Of a DNA stretch of 64,000 nucleotides, positions 10,897 through 21,045 are shown one piece after another. This stretch comes from Candidatus Synoicihabitans palmerolidicus (lineage in GTDB: Bacteria > Verrucomicrobiota > Verrucomicrobiia > Opitutales > Opitutaceae). The stretch lies in contig JAGGDC010000001.1 of the NCBI GenBank assembly GCA_020809425.1, positions 1,302,001-1,366,000 of the forward strand. The letters run 5' to 3'. The position numbers and the translations under genes were made by a program. A model generated the notes under the pieces. It saw only the letters and a program-made list of their open reading frames with translations. It had not been told where the DNA came from and did no database searches. Position 1 is the stretch's first letter; each line of letters starts with the position of its first letter.

Positions 10897-12573
10897 ATGA
10901 TTTCCTGGATTCAGCTCACCTTCCAACATCATTTTCGCGTAATCTTTCTGGTGCTGTTGGCGGTCCTTATCGTCTCCTTCGTCTTCACGATCGGTGCCGC
11001 TCCCGGCATCGGTGGTGCCGATCGTCAAGTGCAAGCGCGCACTTTCTTCGATCTGAACCTCAGTTCACCTGACGATCAGGCAAAGCTCTACGTCGACGCG
11101 AACTTCAGTATCTACCTGCAGTCGGGCTACCAAAACTTCAGTCAGGATCAAGTTCAGGAGTTTGCCCTCCAGCGCTACGGCGCCCTCTACCTCGCCAAAC
11201 AACTCAACCTGCCCGTTCCGACCGAAGATCAACTCAAAGAGTTTATCCAGTCCGTACGCGCCTTCGCCGGTCCAGACGGCAACTTTGAGGCCTCCGCCTA
11301 CACCAGTTTCCGTGATAATCTGAAACTCCAGGGTCAATTCACCGAAGCCGACGTCAATCGTGTCCTGCAAGACGACTACCGCGTCCGACGCGTCAACACC
11401 CTCCTCAGTGGCCCCGGCTACGTCGATGACAGCGAAATCGCTTTCCAACTCGCCCGCACCGACACGGTGTGGTCAGCCGATATCGCTCGCATCGATTACA
11501 AATCATTCGCTCCCACCATTGAACCGACCGACGACGAGCTCCAATCTTACTTCGACGCCAACGCTTTCCGCTACGAAACGCCGACCATGATCGACGTCAG
11601 CTACATCGAATTCCCCGCGACCCGCTATTTGGCCCAAATTAATCTAAGCGACGACGATATCCGTAATTTCTACGAATCCAACCCCGCCCGCTTTCCCAAG
11701 CCCGCCACCCTGGACGACACCACTACGCCTCACATCGGTACCGATTCACTCGACACCGATTTCCTCGCCGTGCGCGATCAAGTCTCAGCCGCGCTCCGCT
11801 ACGAGAGCGCACGCCGCCTCGCGAGCCAAGCCGCCGCCGACCTCACCGTGGCCTTGTTTAATGCCAAGCCTTCCGCCGACGCCATCGCCTCCTTCGTCAG
11901 CGATCAGGGCATGACTCTGAGTGACGCCGCGCCCTTCGCCCAAAGCGCCCTGCCACCCTTCCTCGGCGGCAATCGTCAAGCCGTCGCGGCCGCCTTCCAA
12001 CTCTCAGCCAATCGCCGTATTTCCGACGCTTTGCTCACTTCCGCCGGCGCGGTGGTCCTCGTCTGGAAAAACCCCATTCCTCCGGCCCCTTCACTCTTTG
12101 TAAATGTCGCTGACCAAGTTCGAACCGACTATGTCGACAATGAGAAACGCCAGCAATTCGTTGCCCTCGGTCAACGTCTGAGCAGCACCCTCAAGAGCCA
12201 GATTGCCACCGGCACATCTTTCTCTGACTCCGTCGCTCAACTAACCGACACCAATGGAGCGGCCATCACCACGGTCAGCTGCGCCGACTTCTCCCGCCGC
12301 GAGCCGCCTCAGGACTTCCCCTTTGCCGCCAGCAATAGTCTTGAAGGACTCAATGCAGGCGACGTTTCCTCCATGGTCATTTCCGGCGATGAGGGACTCA
12401 TCACCCACGCCGCCGCCAAGGTCCTACCAGCCACGGATTCCAGCAATCCTCGCTACGAGGAACTGAAGACGCCGCTCGCGTCCTACAACGGCACCGCCAC
12501 CGCCACCAGTGCCATCCGCGCCCTCGTGATGAGTGAGCTCGGTATCGACGACGCCACCACCGAAAGCGAGTAG
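10897..12573 (+). CDS. PpiD/SurA-like membrane-anchored periplasmic folding factor
   Basis: A 558-residue protein with a short cytoplasmic start, one membrane helix (about residues 14-38, VIFLVLLAVLIVSFVFTIG) and a long periplasmic part. The region after the anchor has the helical SurA_N-like pattern seen in PpiD. I could not find a clear parvulin active-site motif, so isomerase activity is doubtful and a chaperone role is more likely. The start is the ATG at 10897 (MISWIQLTFQHHFR), since translation from further upstream would run through transposon-flanking sequence. It has its own terminator. Verrucomicrobial proteins of this shape are usually annotated as peptidylprolyl isomerases. Confidence 0.7.
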   Translation: MISWIQLTFQHHFRVIFLVLLAVLIVSFVFTIGAAPGIGGADRQVQARTFFDLNLSSPDDQAKLYVDANFSIYLQSGYQNFSQDQVQEFALQRYGALYLAKQLNLPVPTEDQLKEFIQSVRAFAGPDGNFEASAYTSFRDNLKLQGQFTEADVNRVLQDDYRVRRVNTLLSGPGYVDDSEIAFQLARTDTVWSADIARIDYKSFAPTIEPTDDELQSYFDANAFRYETPTMIDVSYIEFPATRYLAQINLSDDDIRNFYESNPARFPKPATLDDTTTPHIGTDSLDTDFLAVRDQVSAALRYESARRLASQAAADLTVALFNAKPSADAIASFVSDQGMTLSDAAPFAQSALPPFLGGNRQAVAAAFQLSANRRISDALLTSAGAVVLVWKNPIPPAPSLFVNVADQVRTDYVDNEKRQQFVALGQRLSSTLKSQIATGTSFSDSVAQLTDTNGAAITTVSCADFSRREPPQDFPFAASNSLEGLNAGDVSSMVISGDEGLITHAAAKVLPATDSSNPRYEELKTPLASYNGTATATSAIRALVMSELGIDDATTESE

Positions 12574-12608
12574 TCTCTCGCTGTCCGGTTCAGCCATATC
12601 TTTCTATT

Positions 12609-12639
12609 GGCGTCGGCTTTGCAGCCGGCGCCTTTTTTT
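12609..12639 (+). terminator. Rho-independent terminator after the PpiD-like gene
   Basis: A ten-base-pair stem (GGCGTCGGCT with AGCCGGCGCC, one G-U) closes a four-base TTGC loop (12609-12632), followed by seven T residues (12633-12639). It starts 35 bp past the stop codon on the same strand. Confidence 0.93.
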
Positions 12640-12822
12640 GTATCTCCGTCCATCACTTTGCCGAACCGTCCATCCGTAAGCCGATGGCCATCCCCTCAGA
12701 TGTGTGTTCGCTAACCCTCCAGATGCCCATTCGTCCAAAAACTGCCTCATTTCTGCCCTACCGCAGAAACCCCGCGACTTTTTAGGACGTCCTGTGTTAA
12801 TATAGACTCCTTTACTTCGAAC

Positions 12823-14452
12823 ATGTCCCGCTCGCTCCGACCCGCCTCCCTCGCCCTTATCCTCACCGTTTCCGCTTTCGCTCGACTGTCTGCCGCCGCT
12901 CCGGAAACAGTGCTTACCTTGGACGAGGCTGTCGCCCAGGCTCTCGAGCAGAATTTCTCTCTCGAAATCCAGCGCTTCTCCACCCAATCGGCCGATGCCG
13001 TCGTTGATGTCGCCGACGCGGACTACGATCCCAGTTTTTCCGTCACCGCCCGCCAGAGCCTCAATCAACAAGCCCAAGCCGGCAGCACCCTTGATGGAGT
13101 CACCATAGAAGGTCCTCGGTCCGATAATTCCAGCCTCCGGGTCGGGCGCCAGCCAAAAGATTGTCACTGGAGCCACGGTCCAAGTCGGGGCCAACCTCCT
13201 GCTCAACAAAACCAACTTCCAAAACGCGCTGCTCAATCCCGCCTACGACAGCGACATTTCACTCTCCGTCACTCAACCCCTCCTCAAAGGCTTCGGATCC
13301 GACGTCAACAAAGCTGCCATTCTTCGCGCTCGCCTGGGAGCCGAACGCGCCGGACTTGATTTCAAATCCGCCGGCCTCGACGTCGAAGCCTCCTATTTCA
13401 ATCTCGCCTTCGCGCGCGGCCAACTCGAGCTCCGCCAATTCAGCCTCAACGTCGCCTCGGAACTCCTCAAAGAAAACGAAGCCAAACGCGAAACCGGCGT
13501 CGCCACCGATCTCGACGTGCTGCAGGCTCAAGTCGGCGTGGCCAACGCCAACCGCAACGTCCTTCTCGCCCAACAAACGGTCCGTAATCGGGAAGATTCC
13601 CTCAACCAACTGATTGGTCGCTTCGAATTCGAACGCTCCATGGGTACGATTGATCTCAATGAAATCGACGTCCCCGAAGTGTCTTTCGAACGCTCTTACC
13701 GACTCGCCCAATCCACTCGCCCCGACTACGCGTCCGCCGCTCTCTCTGTCGAACAACTCCGCCTCGACGAACGCACCGCGAAAAACAATCGCAAGCCCTC
13801 CCTCGATCTCGGCACAGGCGTGGGCCTAAACGCCAAGGACGGTTCCGCCAGCGACGCTGCCTCCAATGTATGGAATGGCGACGGCTACTCTTGGCAGGTC
13901 GATCTCTCCCTCACCGTGCCATGGGGCTTTCGCGAAGAGAAAGCCCGCCATGCCCAAGCCGTCGCCTCGCTCGGCCGCGAAGAAAGCCGCCTCCAACAAC
14001 TCGAGCAAAGCATCATGGTCGATGTGCGCACCGCCATCCGCGCCGTCCAGACCAACAGTGAAAGTCTCCGGATCAGCCAACTCGCCACCAAACTGAGCGA
14101 GGATCAATTTGATCTCGAGAAAGCCCGCTTCGACACCGGACTTTCCACCTTCCGCCGCGTGCAGGAAGTCCAGGAAGATCTCGATAATGCTTGCGTCAAT
14201 GAGCTCCAAGCCGATGTCGCCCTCCGCATCGCCCAGGCCGACCTTGCTCGACTAGAGGGGGAGCTCCCTCACCCGCTACTCCATCGATCTGGAATATCTA
14301 ACGGAACCACGCTTCCAGCGCCCTCCCCGCGTATCACGAAGACCCACCCGCTCCAAACCAAGAGCGCCCCCTCGACAGCCCCCTCTTCCCAACCAACTCA
14401 CTTCGCCCGCGCCTCGAGGATTTATAACCATATTGGTTAAAAACTCCCGCTA
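12823..14452 (+). pseudogene. TolC-family outer-membrane efflux protein, frameshifted
   Basis: A signal peptide (MSRSLRPASLALILTVSAF, cleavage near AAA) precedes TVLTLDEAVAQALEQNFSLE, the standard TolC opening. Around 13145 the frame shifts by one base; family sequence resumes as GASQKIVTGATVQ and YDSDISLSVTQPLLKGFG. Long coiled-coil helices follow with LDVLQAQVGVANANRNVL, then the second TolC repeat (PWGFREEKARHAQA, DVRTAIRAVQTNSESL). A further shift near 14255, in a G-run, moves the C-terminus into a frame ending at about 14452. Reassembled length is about 540 residues, normal for the family, but the product as read would be truncated after about 110 residues. Confidence 0.85.
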
Positions 14453-14566
14453 GAACTCCGGATCTCCGGCCGCGCCAAAGGGCGCCAATCGAGTTCCCTA
14501 CCAGTCGCCTTTGTCCCGATTTCAACCAGACGCCAGCCCGGCTAACATGGCTTCAGGATTCATATA

Positions 14567-15514
14567 TCATTCTTTAACAAAGAGTTGATCCGCGTTAGTC
14601 GTGACTGCTGACATTTGCGACAGCTCGGGTAACTGAATTCGAAACCACGTGCGCTGTTTGCGCACCAACGCCCAGGTGTTACGGGCAATTTCCTCCCTCA
14701 ACTCTCCGAAGGACAAATCGCCGTCCAACGCCGCCAGCGTCTCGCGATAACCGATCGAACGGGCCGCACTCGGGTTCTCAGGCAAGCCTTGAGTCGCCAG
14801 CTTCTCCACTTCCGCCACGAGACCCACCTCCAACATAAGCGCTATCCGGCGAGAGATGCGTTCCTGCAAATCCGCCGATTCACGGGTCAATTGGACCCCA
14901 CATACCCGAAAAGCCGCAAAGGGCCCGGGCATCGCTACAAACGCCGCCCTCAGCTCAACCAAAGTGCGACCACTCGCGCGACATCGCTCCAAAGCCCGTA
15001 AAACTCTCCGTGGATTCGCCGTATCCAAATTCCCCAGCCCTTCCGGATTTAACGTGAGCAACTCCGCCACCAAACCAACCAATCCCTCTCCTCGCTCCCG
15101 TTCCGCAAGCTCTTGCCGCAACCCCTCGGGCACGACGACACTATCTGTTACCGGGCCAAAAAACGCCTTTAAGTAAAACCCACTCCCCCCGGTCACCAAC
15201 ACCGCTCGCCTTCTCGACAAAATATTTGCCACCGCCGCCTGCGCCAGATCCACGAATCGAGCGATATTCATCGCCTCACCCGGCTCCACCACATCGATCA
15301 GATGATGAGGCACGCGCCCCAATTCCTCTCGCGTTGGTTTCGCGGTGCCAATGTCCATTCCTCGATAAAACAACAAGGAATCACACGAAACGATCTCGGC
15401 GTCATTTTCCTCGGCCCAGCGCAAAGCCAACTCGGTTTTTCCCACTGCGGTGGGACCGGTCAAAACGTGCAACACTGCGGGGTCAGGCATATTGCGGCTC
15501 AGTAGGACCACCAT
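14567..15514 (-). CDS. miaA: tRNA dimethylallyltransferase MiaA
   Basis: Transfers a dimethylallyl group from DMAPP to A37 of tRNAs reading UNN codons. The 315-residue protein has the P-loop LTGPTAVGKTELAL, the substrate site SCDSLLFYRGMDIGTAKP, VPHHLIDVVEP, TGGSGFYLKAF and, late, ARSIGYRETLAAL and RKQRTWFR, all diagnostic of MiaA. The gene is intact. Two starts are possible: ATG at 15514 or ATG at 15490 (MPDPAVLHVLTG); the second gives the more usual N-terminus. It is divergent from the glycosyltransferase gene, only a few bases away. Confidence 0.96.
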   Translation of the reverse strand: MVVLLSRNMPDPAVLHVLTGPTAVGKTELALRWAEENDAEIVSCDSLLFYRGMDIGTAKPTREELGRVPHHLIDVVEPGEAMNIARFVDLAQAAVANILSRRRAVLVTGGSGFYLKAFFGPVTDSVVVPEGLRQELAERERGEGLVGLVAELLTLNPEGLGNLDTANPRRVLRALERCRASGRTLVELRAAFVAMPGPFAAFRVCGVQLTRESADLQERISRRIALMLEVGLVAEVEKLATQGLPENPSAARSIGYRETLAALDGDLSFGELREEIARNTWALVRKQRTWFRIQLPELSQMSAVTTNADQLFVKE

Positions 15515-15520
15515 ACGCCA

Positions 15521-16735
15521 TTGTTACAAGGAAGTGATATCTCCTGCTCAGTGACGTTTTCGCCTCGCCCCCATTCATTTGGCCCGTTGCAACCTCGTCA
15601 CGTTTTGCATCTCGCACTTGTCACCGAAACCTTCCCTCCGGAGATCAACGGCGTCGCCATGACTCTGGGCCACGTCGCCGAGGGACTCACCACTCGAGGA
15701 CATCGAGTTGATGTTCATCGTCCTCGCCAACGCGATGAGTCCGGCACCACCGCCTCGCCTCAAGGCTATACGGAGACAAGACATCCGAGCTTGCCCATTC
15801 CTGGATACACCTTCCTCCGCTTCGGTCTGCCGGTCCGCGGCCGCCTGCTGCGCACCTGGCGCGCTGAACGCCCTGATTTGGTCCACATCGCCACCGAAGG
15901 CCCTCTGGGCTACGCCGCGTTGCTCGCCGCCAACAAACTCGGCATACTGGTCAGCTCCAGTTTTCACACCAACTTTCACGAAGACAGTGCCCACTACGGT
16001 TTCTCATGGCTCACCCGTCCCGTACTCGGCTACCTGCGCCACTTTCACAACCGTACCCGAATCACACTCTCCCCGAGCCCCGACCTCAACGCCTCGCTCA
16101 CCGCAGATGGCTTCAACGATGTCCGACTGTTATCCCGCGGTGTCAACACCCACGTATTCTCCCCCGCTCACCGCTCGGAGTCGCTGCGTGAGTCTTGGAG
16201 CGTCGGCCCGGACGACCTGGCCGTCGTTCACGTCAGCCGCCTCGCCTCGGAAAAAAACTATGCGCTGCTCTTTCGCTGTCTCAACTCCCTCAGAGCTCGC
16301 GACTCACGCGCTCGGTTTATCGTCGTCAGCGACGGGCCCTCGCGTGTCAAACTCAGCCGTCGCTACCCGTGGGCTACGTTTACCGGCTTTCTCGACCGAG
16401 CCGATCTCGCCCGCCATTACGCCTCCGCCGACTTATTTCTCTATCCCAGTTTGACCGAAACGTTCGGCAATGTCGTCCTCGAAGCCATGGCCTCGGGTCT
16501 CCCCGTCGCCGCCTTCGATTACGCCGCCGCTCGTTATCTGGAACACGACGTCAACGGAACGTTGGTCCCCTTTGGTCAAACCGATCTCTTCCATGATGCC
16601 GCCGTGGATTTCGCCTTTGATCTCCTCCGGCGAAAACGCATCCGTCAAGCTGCCCACCTCACCGCAGAAACTCTTCCGTGGAACGCGGTGATTGACAGCC
16701 TCGAACGGGATCTGCTGAGTGTGACAACCCTTTGA
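15521..16735 (+). CDS. GT4-family glycosyltransferase (MgtA/PimB-like)
   Basis: A two-domain GT-B glycosyltransferase. The N-terminal half has LALVTETFPPEINGVAMTL and SSFHTNFHEDSAHYG. The C-terminal half has SRLASEKNYALL, FTGFLDRADLARHYASAD and the nucleotide-sugar motif SLTETFGNVVLEAMASGLP. This pattern matches GDP-mannose-dependent alpha-mannosyltransferases acting on glycerolipids, but the sugar and acceptor are not certain. The frame opens with TTG at 15521; a GTG at 15552 or a start nearer LALVTE is also possible. The next two genes are a lipid kinase and a metallophosphatase, which suggests a membrane-lipid cluster. Confidence 0.85.
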   Translation: MLQGSDISCSVTFSPRPHSFGPLQPRHVLHLALVTETFPPEINGVAMTLGHVAEGLTTRGHRVDVHRPRQRDESGTTASPQGYTETRHPSLPIPGYTFLRFGLPVRGRLLRTWRAERPDLVHIATEGPLGYAALLAANKLGILVSSSFHTNFHEDSAHYGFSWLTRPVLGYLRHFHNRTRITLSPSPDLNASLTADGFNDVRLLSRGVNTHVFSPAHRSESLRESWSVGPDDLAVVHVSRLASEKNYALLFRCLNSLRARDSRARFIVVSDGPSRVKLSRRYPWATFTGFLDRADLARHYASADLFLYPSLTETFGNVVLEAMASGLPVAAFDYAAARYLEHDVNGTLVPFGQTDLFHDAAVDFAFDLLRRKRIRQAAHLTAETLPWNAVIDSLERDLLSVTTL

Positions 16736-16742
16736 TCTCCGC

Positions 16743-17648
16743 ATGAGTTCCGTCTTCGATTCTCGCCAGACTCAGATCGGCTTCATTTTCAATCCCCATT
16801 CGGGTCACAACCGGCGTAACCCCTATTTGCTGGATCACACGCGTAAATTCATCGCGGACCACGAACTCGACGCCCGGGTCGTCACCACGGAGCGACCTCG
16901 CCATGCCACCGAACTCGCCCATGCGGCCGTCGCCGACGGCTGCGGCCTCGTCGTCGCTATTGGTGGTGACGGCACGCTCAATGAGGTCGCCACCGCCCTT
17001 ATCAATGCGCCGGCCGCCCTGGGCCTCATCCCCTGCGGCTCGGGTAATGGACTGGGCCGCCACCTCGGTATGCCCAACCCGGGCAACGGCGCCTACCAAA
17101 CACTCCTCACCGGTCAGGTCCGCCAAATCGACACCGGCGCCGCCAACGGCATCCCCTTTTTTAACGCCATGGGACTCGGCTTCGATGCGGAAATCAGCTC
17201 CCGTTTTAACCACCTGACACGCCGAGGCCTCACCGCCTACGTGCGCACGGGCTTCCACGCTTGCGCCAACTACCAACCCGCGCACTATCGCATTCATCAC
17301 GCAGGCCGGACCTACGCTTCTGACGCATTCATCGTGGCGGTCGCGAACTCGGATCAATACGGGAATGACTGTTTCATCGCACCGGGAGCCCAGGTCGACG
17401 ACGGTCGTCTTAACCTGACCGTGCTCAAACGCGTCACCACACTCAACGCCTTGCCGCTCGCATTCCGCCTGTTTCGCGGCTCCATCGCCTCCAGCCGGAA
17501 CGCGCAATGCCTGGAAGGAGAGCACTTTCGTATCGAGCGCTCCTCCTCCGGTCCTATGCACACCGACGGCGAAGTCCACGAAACCAGCGCTGAGGTCGAT
17601 GTCATCGTGCGGCCCCGGAGTCTGCGGATTCTGGTTCCCTCGGCGTAG
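16743..17648 (+). CDS. Diacylglycerol kinase family lipid kinase
   Basis: A 301-residue DagK/YegS-type lipid kinase. It has FIFNPHSGHNRR near the N-terminus, the ATP-binding AIGGDGTLNEVATAL motif, the IPCGSGNGLGRHLG loop and FNAMGLGFDAEIS, all conserved in the family. It lies 7 bp after the glycosyltransferase gene, so the two are probably translated from one mRNA. The substrate (diacylglycerol, sphingoid base or other lipid) cannot be told from sequence. The gene is intact. Confidence 0.92.
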   Translation: MSSVFDSRQTQIGFIFNPHSGHNRRNPYLLDHTRKFIADHELDARVVTTERPRHATELAHAAVADGCGLVVAIGGDGTLNEVATALINAPAALGLIPCGSGNGLGRHLGMPNPGNGAYQTLLTGQVRQIDTGAANGIPFFNAMGLGFDAEISSRFNHLTRRGLTAYVRTGFHACANYQPAHYRIHHAGRTYASDAFIVAVANSDQYGNDCFIAPGAQVDDGRLNLTVLKRVTTLNALPLAFRLFRGSIASSRNAQCLEGEHFRIERSSSGPMHTDGEVHETSAEVDVIVRPRSLRILVPSA

Positions 17649-17721
17649 TGACGTTCCTGTGACGTTACCGCTCTCCTTCTAGGCAAACCGCCCTCAACTC
17701 TGGTAGGGTGCACCCCAGCAC

Positions 17722-18576
17722 ATGACACCAAAACCGCTTAGAGTCAGGACGGTAATCATCTCCGACGTGCACTTGGGGACTCTCGACTGCAAGGTGAGAG
17801 AGGTGAACCATTTTCTGAAATTCACCCGCTGCGATAAGCTGATTCTCAATGGAGACATCATCGATGGCTGGCGGCTCAAAAAGACTGGTCACTGGCCCAA
17901 GTCCCACACCCGCTTTATTCGGCTCGTCCTCAAGAAGCTCGAAAAGAAAAACCCCGAGGTCATTTACCTTCGCGGAAATCATGATGACGTACTCGCCAAG
18001 GTCCTGCCCATCGCGTTCGAAAACCTTCATATCGTAGAAGACTACGTGCACAATTCCCCCCACGGAAACTACCTCGTGCTCCACGGCGATGTTTTCGACA
18101 CGGTAACCAAAAATTCCGTCTTCCTCGCCTACCTCGGGGACTGGGGCTACCGCCTGCTCATGCGCATGAATCGCCTCTATAACCACTGGCGGGCGTGGCG
18201 TGGCAAAGAATATTACTCGCTCAGCAAAGCCGTCAAAGCGCGCGTCAAACAGGCCGTCAACCACGTCTCCAATTTCGAAGATCACATTTCCGAACTGGTT
18301 CGCACACGCGAATGTACCGGAGTCATGTGTGGCCATATTCACACCGCCGCCGACAAAATGATTGGCAACATCCACGACCTCAACAGCGGCGATTGGGTGG
18401 AGTCCCTCACCGCAGTGGTCGAGCACGAAAACGGACGCTTCGAGATAATCGACTTTGCCGATTTCGTAAAAACGTATCCATTGGAAGATGACACTGCCGC
18501 CGAACAAAACGAATCCTTGGCAATCCTCGATTCGACTGCAGATCGCCCTCCGATAGTGAACCCAGCCAACGCCTAA
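17722..18576 (+). CDS. LpxH-like UDP-2,3-diacylglucosamine diphosphatase family metallophosphatase
   Basis: A calcineurin-like phosphoesterase of 284 residues. The metal-binding blocks are all present: ISDVHLGT, NGDIIDGW, RGNHDD, LVLHGDVFD and CGHIHTA. This arrangement is that of LpxH and related phosphoesterases. Proteins of this subgroup commonly accompany lipid kinases and glycosyltransferases, as here, so a role in envelope lipid metabolism is likely. Whether it is the true lipid A enzyme is open. It starts 73 bp after the lipid kinase. Intact. Confidence 0.85.
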   Translation: MTPKPLRVRTVIISDVHLGTLDCKVREVNHFLKFTRCDKLILNGDIIDGWRLKKTGHWPKSHTRFIRLVLKKLEKKNPEVIYLRGNHDDVLAKVLPIAFENLHIVEDYVHNSPHGNYLVLHGDVFDTVTKNSVFLAYLGDWGYRLLMRMNRLYNHWRAWRGKEYYSLSKAVKARVKQAVNHVSNFEDHISELVRTRECTGVMCGHIHTAADKMIGNIHDLNSGDWVESLTAVVEHENGRFEIIDFADFVKTYPLEDDTAAEQNESLAILDSTADRPPIVNPANA

Positions 18577-18620
18577 GCGGTGCGCATAGGGCTCTAACCA
18601 CTCAGCCCCGGGGGGATTAA

Positions 18621-19218
18621 TCAATCCCCTGCAACTTCCACCCGATTCCGGCCATTATGTTTGGCCTCGTACAGTGCTTTGTCCGCCTTCGCCACGAGCG
18701 TCTTCGCAGTGCTGGCGTTCTCCGGCATTGCCGCCACCCCGGCACTGACCGTCACCACCAAAGGCTCTTCGCAGCCTTCCACTTCGTAGGCTTGCTCCAC
18801 GCACCGACTCCACCAACCGCTGCGCCACCAACGCGGCTTCTCGCTGGTCGAGTTCGACCAACAAGACCGCAATTTCCTCGCCCCCAAATCGCGCCAATCG
18901 ATCAACTCGACGCATGTGAGGCAACAAACGACGCGCGGTCTCAATCAACACCGCATCTCCCGCCTGATGTCCGTGCAGGTCATTTACTAACTTGAATTTA
19001 TCCAGATCCAACAAGACCAAGGAAAACGACCGTCCGAACCGTTTCGAACGCTCCGTTTCCTCCGCCAACAATCGGTCAAATTCGCGCCGATTCAGCAACC
19101 CGGTCAACGCATCTCGTGTCGCCATTCGTTTCAATTCCGCCAACGTTTCGCTCAACTTCAGCGCATACCGCAAGGAACGCTCCAACATTCCGGTGGAGAT
19201 CTCCCCCTTCACCAGCTA
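18621..19218 (-). pseudogene. Diguanylate cyclase response regulator, 5' end lost to an IS
   Basis: The retained C-terminal part begins with LVKGEISTGMLERSLRYAL, the sequence that usually joins a receiver (REC) domain to its output domain, then MATRDALTGLLNRREFDRLL and LDLDKFKLVNDLHGHQAGD of GGDEF domains. The active-site loop reads FGGEEI. After VAQRLVESVR a frame change near 18810 is needed to reach VTVSAGVAAMPENAST and ALYEAKHNGRNRVE. The IS at 19219 removes the whole receiver domain and promoter, so the gene is dead even without the frameshift. Confidence 0.88.
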
Positions 19219-21045
19219 GAGCGTGTCCCACAAGCGCAAGAGTTTGGAGAATAGGAGGTAGCGTAAAAATAAAGAGGCCGAAACTGGGAGGATTTCCTGG
19301 TTTCGGCACAAAAACGGCGTGTATAATTTGGTGTGAACAATACTACCGAAGCCGTCGCCCCGGAAGTTGCCCTGAAAACCTGGCTGCGTCCCGACCTGAC
19401 TCCGGTCGGACCCAACCAAGATTACGCCGCGTTTCGCGATCAACTGGCGGGGCTCGACCAGTTGCTGGCCAACAGTCACTTGGAAGCGATGGCCGTGGAC
19501 TTTGCCCGGGAAAACGGGCGGGGCGACGACGTGGCCGGGTTGCCGCGACACCTGCAGTTCGCGCGCAAGGCGCGGCGGGGGCAGGTATTGCGCATGATGC
19601 TCGGCAACATCAGTTTGCGTAAACTTTCCCTGAGCATCGCCTCCAGCGATCTGTTGGCCGACTTTTGCGGAGCGCGCCGGATCGACGGCATCAAGGGGGG
19701 TTCCCAAAGAAAGCGTGCGGGAGCGTGCGTCCAAATGCTACACCGCCGGGCAGGTGCGCAGGATGAGCCAAGTCTTTATCGAGATGTGCGGTGAGGGCGG
19801 ACCGGGCGAGCGAACTGAGACTGGCTGCGGCGCAGCCGATGGATACGTGCCTGGTGGACTCGACCTGCCTGCAGGCCAACATCCATTTTCCGGTCGACTG
19901 GGTGCTCTTTCGTGACGTGAGCCGCACCCCCTGCTCAAGGCGGTGAAACTGCTCCGTGCAGCGGGGTTGCGGGGTCGGATGCCGAACGAGCCGCCAGTCT
20001 TTGCCAAGCCGATGAATCGGTGGTGCATCGCGATGACCCACAGCCGACGGCGCCGCGATGCGAAGCGGGCCCGCAAGGGCGTGCTCCGCCAGATGAAACG
20101 CCTGCTGCGCACCATCGGCGAGCACGCCCGCCGCCACCGCGACCACCTCGCCGCCGACTACGCCCGGACCCGCTGCAGTGAGCGCCAGGCCACCCGCATC
20201 ATTGCGCGCATCGACGCCATGCTCGAGCAACTGCCGGCCGCGATCAACCAGGCCCACGAACGCATCATCGGCGCGCGACTAGTGCCCAACGCCGAGAAGA
20301 TCCTCAGCGTCTACGAACCCGACGTGCAGACCGTGGTCCGGGGCAAAGCGTTCGGCGAGGTCGAGTTTGGCAACACCTTCATGATTAGTGAGAACGTGAC
20401 GGGATTGATCACCGATTGGCAGTTGTATCAGGGAATGGCTCCGGCCGAATGGCGTCAGTTGAGCGAAAGCTTTGATCGTCAGAAGCAGTTCGACCTGAGC
20501 ACCCCGATCAAAGCGGCGAGCACCGACCGAGGCTTCTCGACCAAACGGCTGTGCGAACGCTTGGCCGAAGCCGACATTGATGACGCCACTTGCCCCCGCC
20601 ATCCGCAGCTGCTGCAACGGCGCATGCAGGAGCCGCAGTTCGTGGCGCTCCAACATCGCCGGGCTTCGACGGAGGCCCGCATCGCCATCATCAAGCAACG
20701 CCAAGGCAAACGATTGAGTGCCAGAGGCTTCACGAATCGCTACCTGGCGGTAGCCTGGAGCATCCTCGGTCACAACCTGTGGCTCATCTCCCGACTGCTG
20801 GCCGACCAACCACCGCAGGCCCAAGCCGCCTAAAACCACCAAGCCTACTCCAACGATGAACAATAAACCGGCTGCCGGAGGTTCCCTCATGGAAACGATC
20901 CAGGCACTGACTGCTGCGATACTGCAATTTAGCCATTAAATTGCATCTGCGCGCGCCTACATCCGTCATTGGTAGCCGGAAATCCGCTCAAAAAATCGGC
21001 TTTCCTGCCCCCCCCTTCCAAAATCAGGGTAAATGGGACACGCTC
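19219..21045 (+). mobile_element. Insertion sequence, copy 1 (1.83 kb)
   Basis: The ends are inverted repeats GAGCGTGTCCCA (19219) and TGGGACACGCTC (ending 21045), with TA on both sides that may be the target duplication. A second, nearly identical copy lies in opposite orientation at 27225-29066. The element carries one transposase, split in frame. The left flank is the truncated diguanylate cyclase and the right flank is a truncated fabF, so this copy marks a rearrangement or deletion junction rather than a simple insertion. I cannot assign the IS family with confidence; an ISNCY-type element is possible. Confidence 0.9.
19333..20833 (+). pseudogene. IS transposase, copy 1, frameshifted
   Basis: Three in-order segments lie in different frames. 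Segment one starts MNNTTEAVAPEVALKTWLR and runs to RRIDGIKG near 19695. Segment two, offset by one base at a G-run, has ERASKCYTAGQVRRMSQVF and MDTCLVDSTCLQANIHFP, a probable catalytic Asp region. Segment three, after another shift at a C-run near 19930, has the basic helix LLRTIGEHARRHRDHL, then EPDVQTVVRGKAFGEVEFGN and STDRGFSTKRLCERL. Together they form a DDE-type transposase of about 500 residues. The third segment ends at 20833. Confidence 0.8.

Noticed and set aside
18612..18629. Terminator between the metallophosphatase and the cyclase fragment
   Set aside because: A 7-bp stem exists (GGGGATT with AATCCCC) but there is no T-run on either strand and it overlaps the cyclase stop codon.
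19690..19930. Programmed ribosomal frameshift in the IS transposase
   Set aside because: No conserved slippery heptamer; run lengths differ between the two copies, and the required shifts have opposite signs at the second site.
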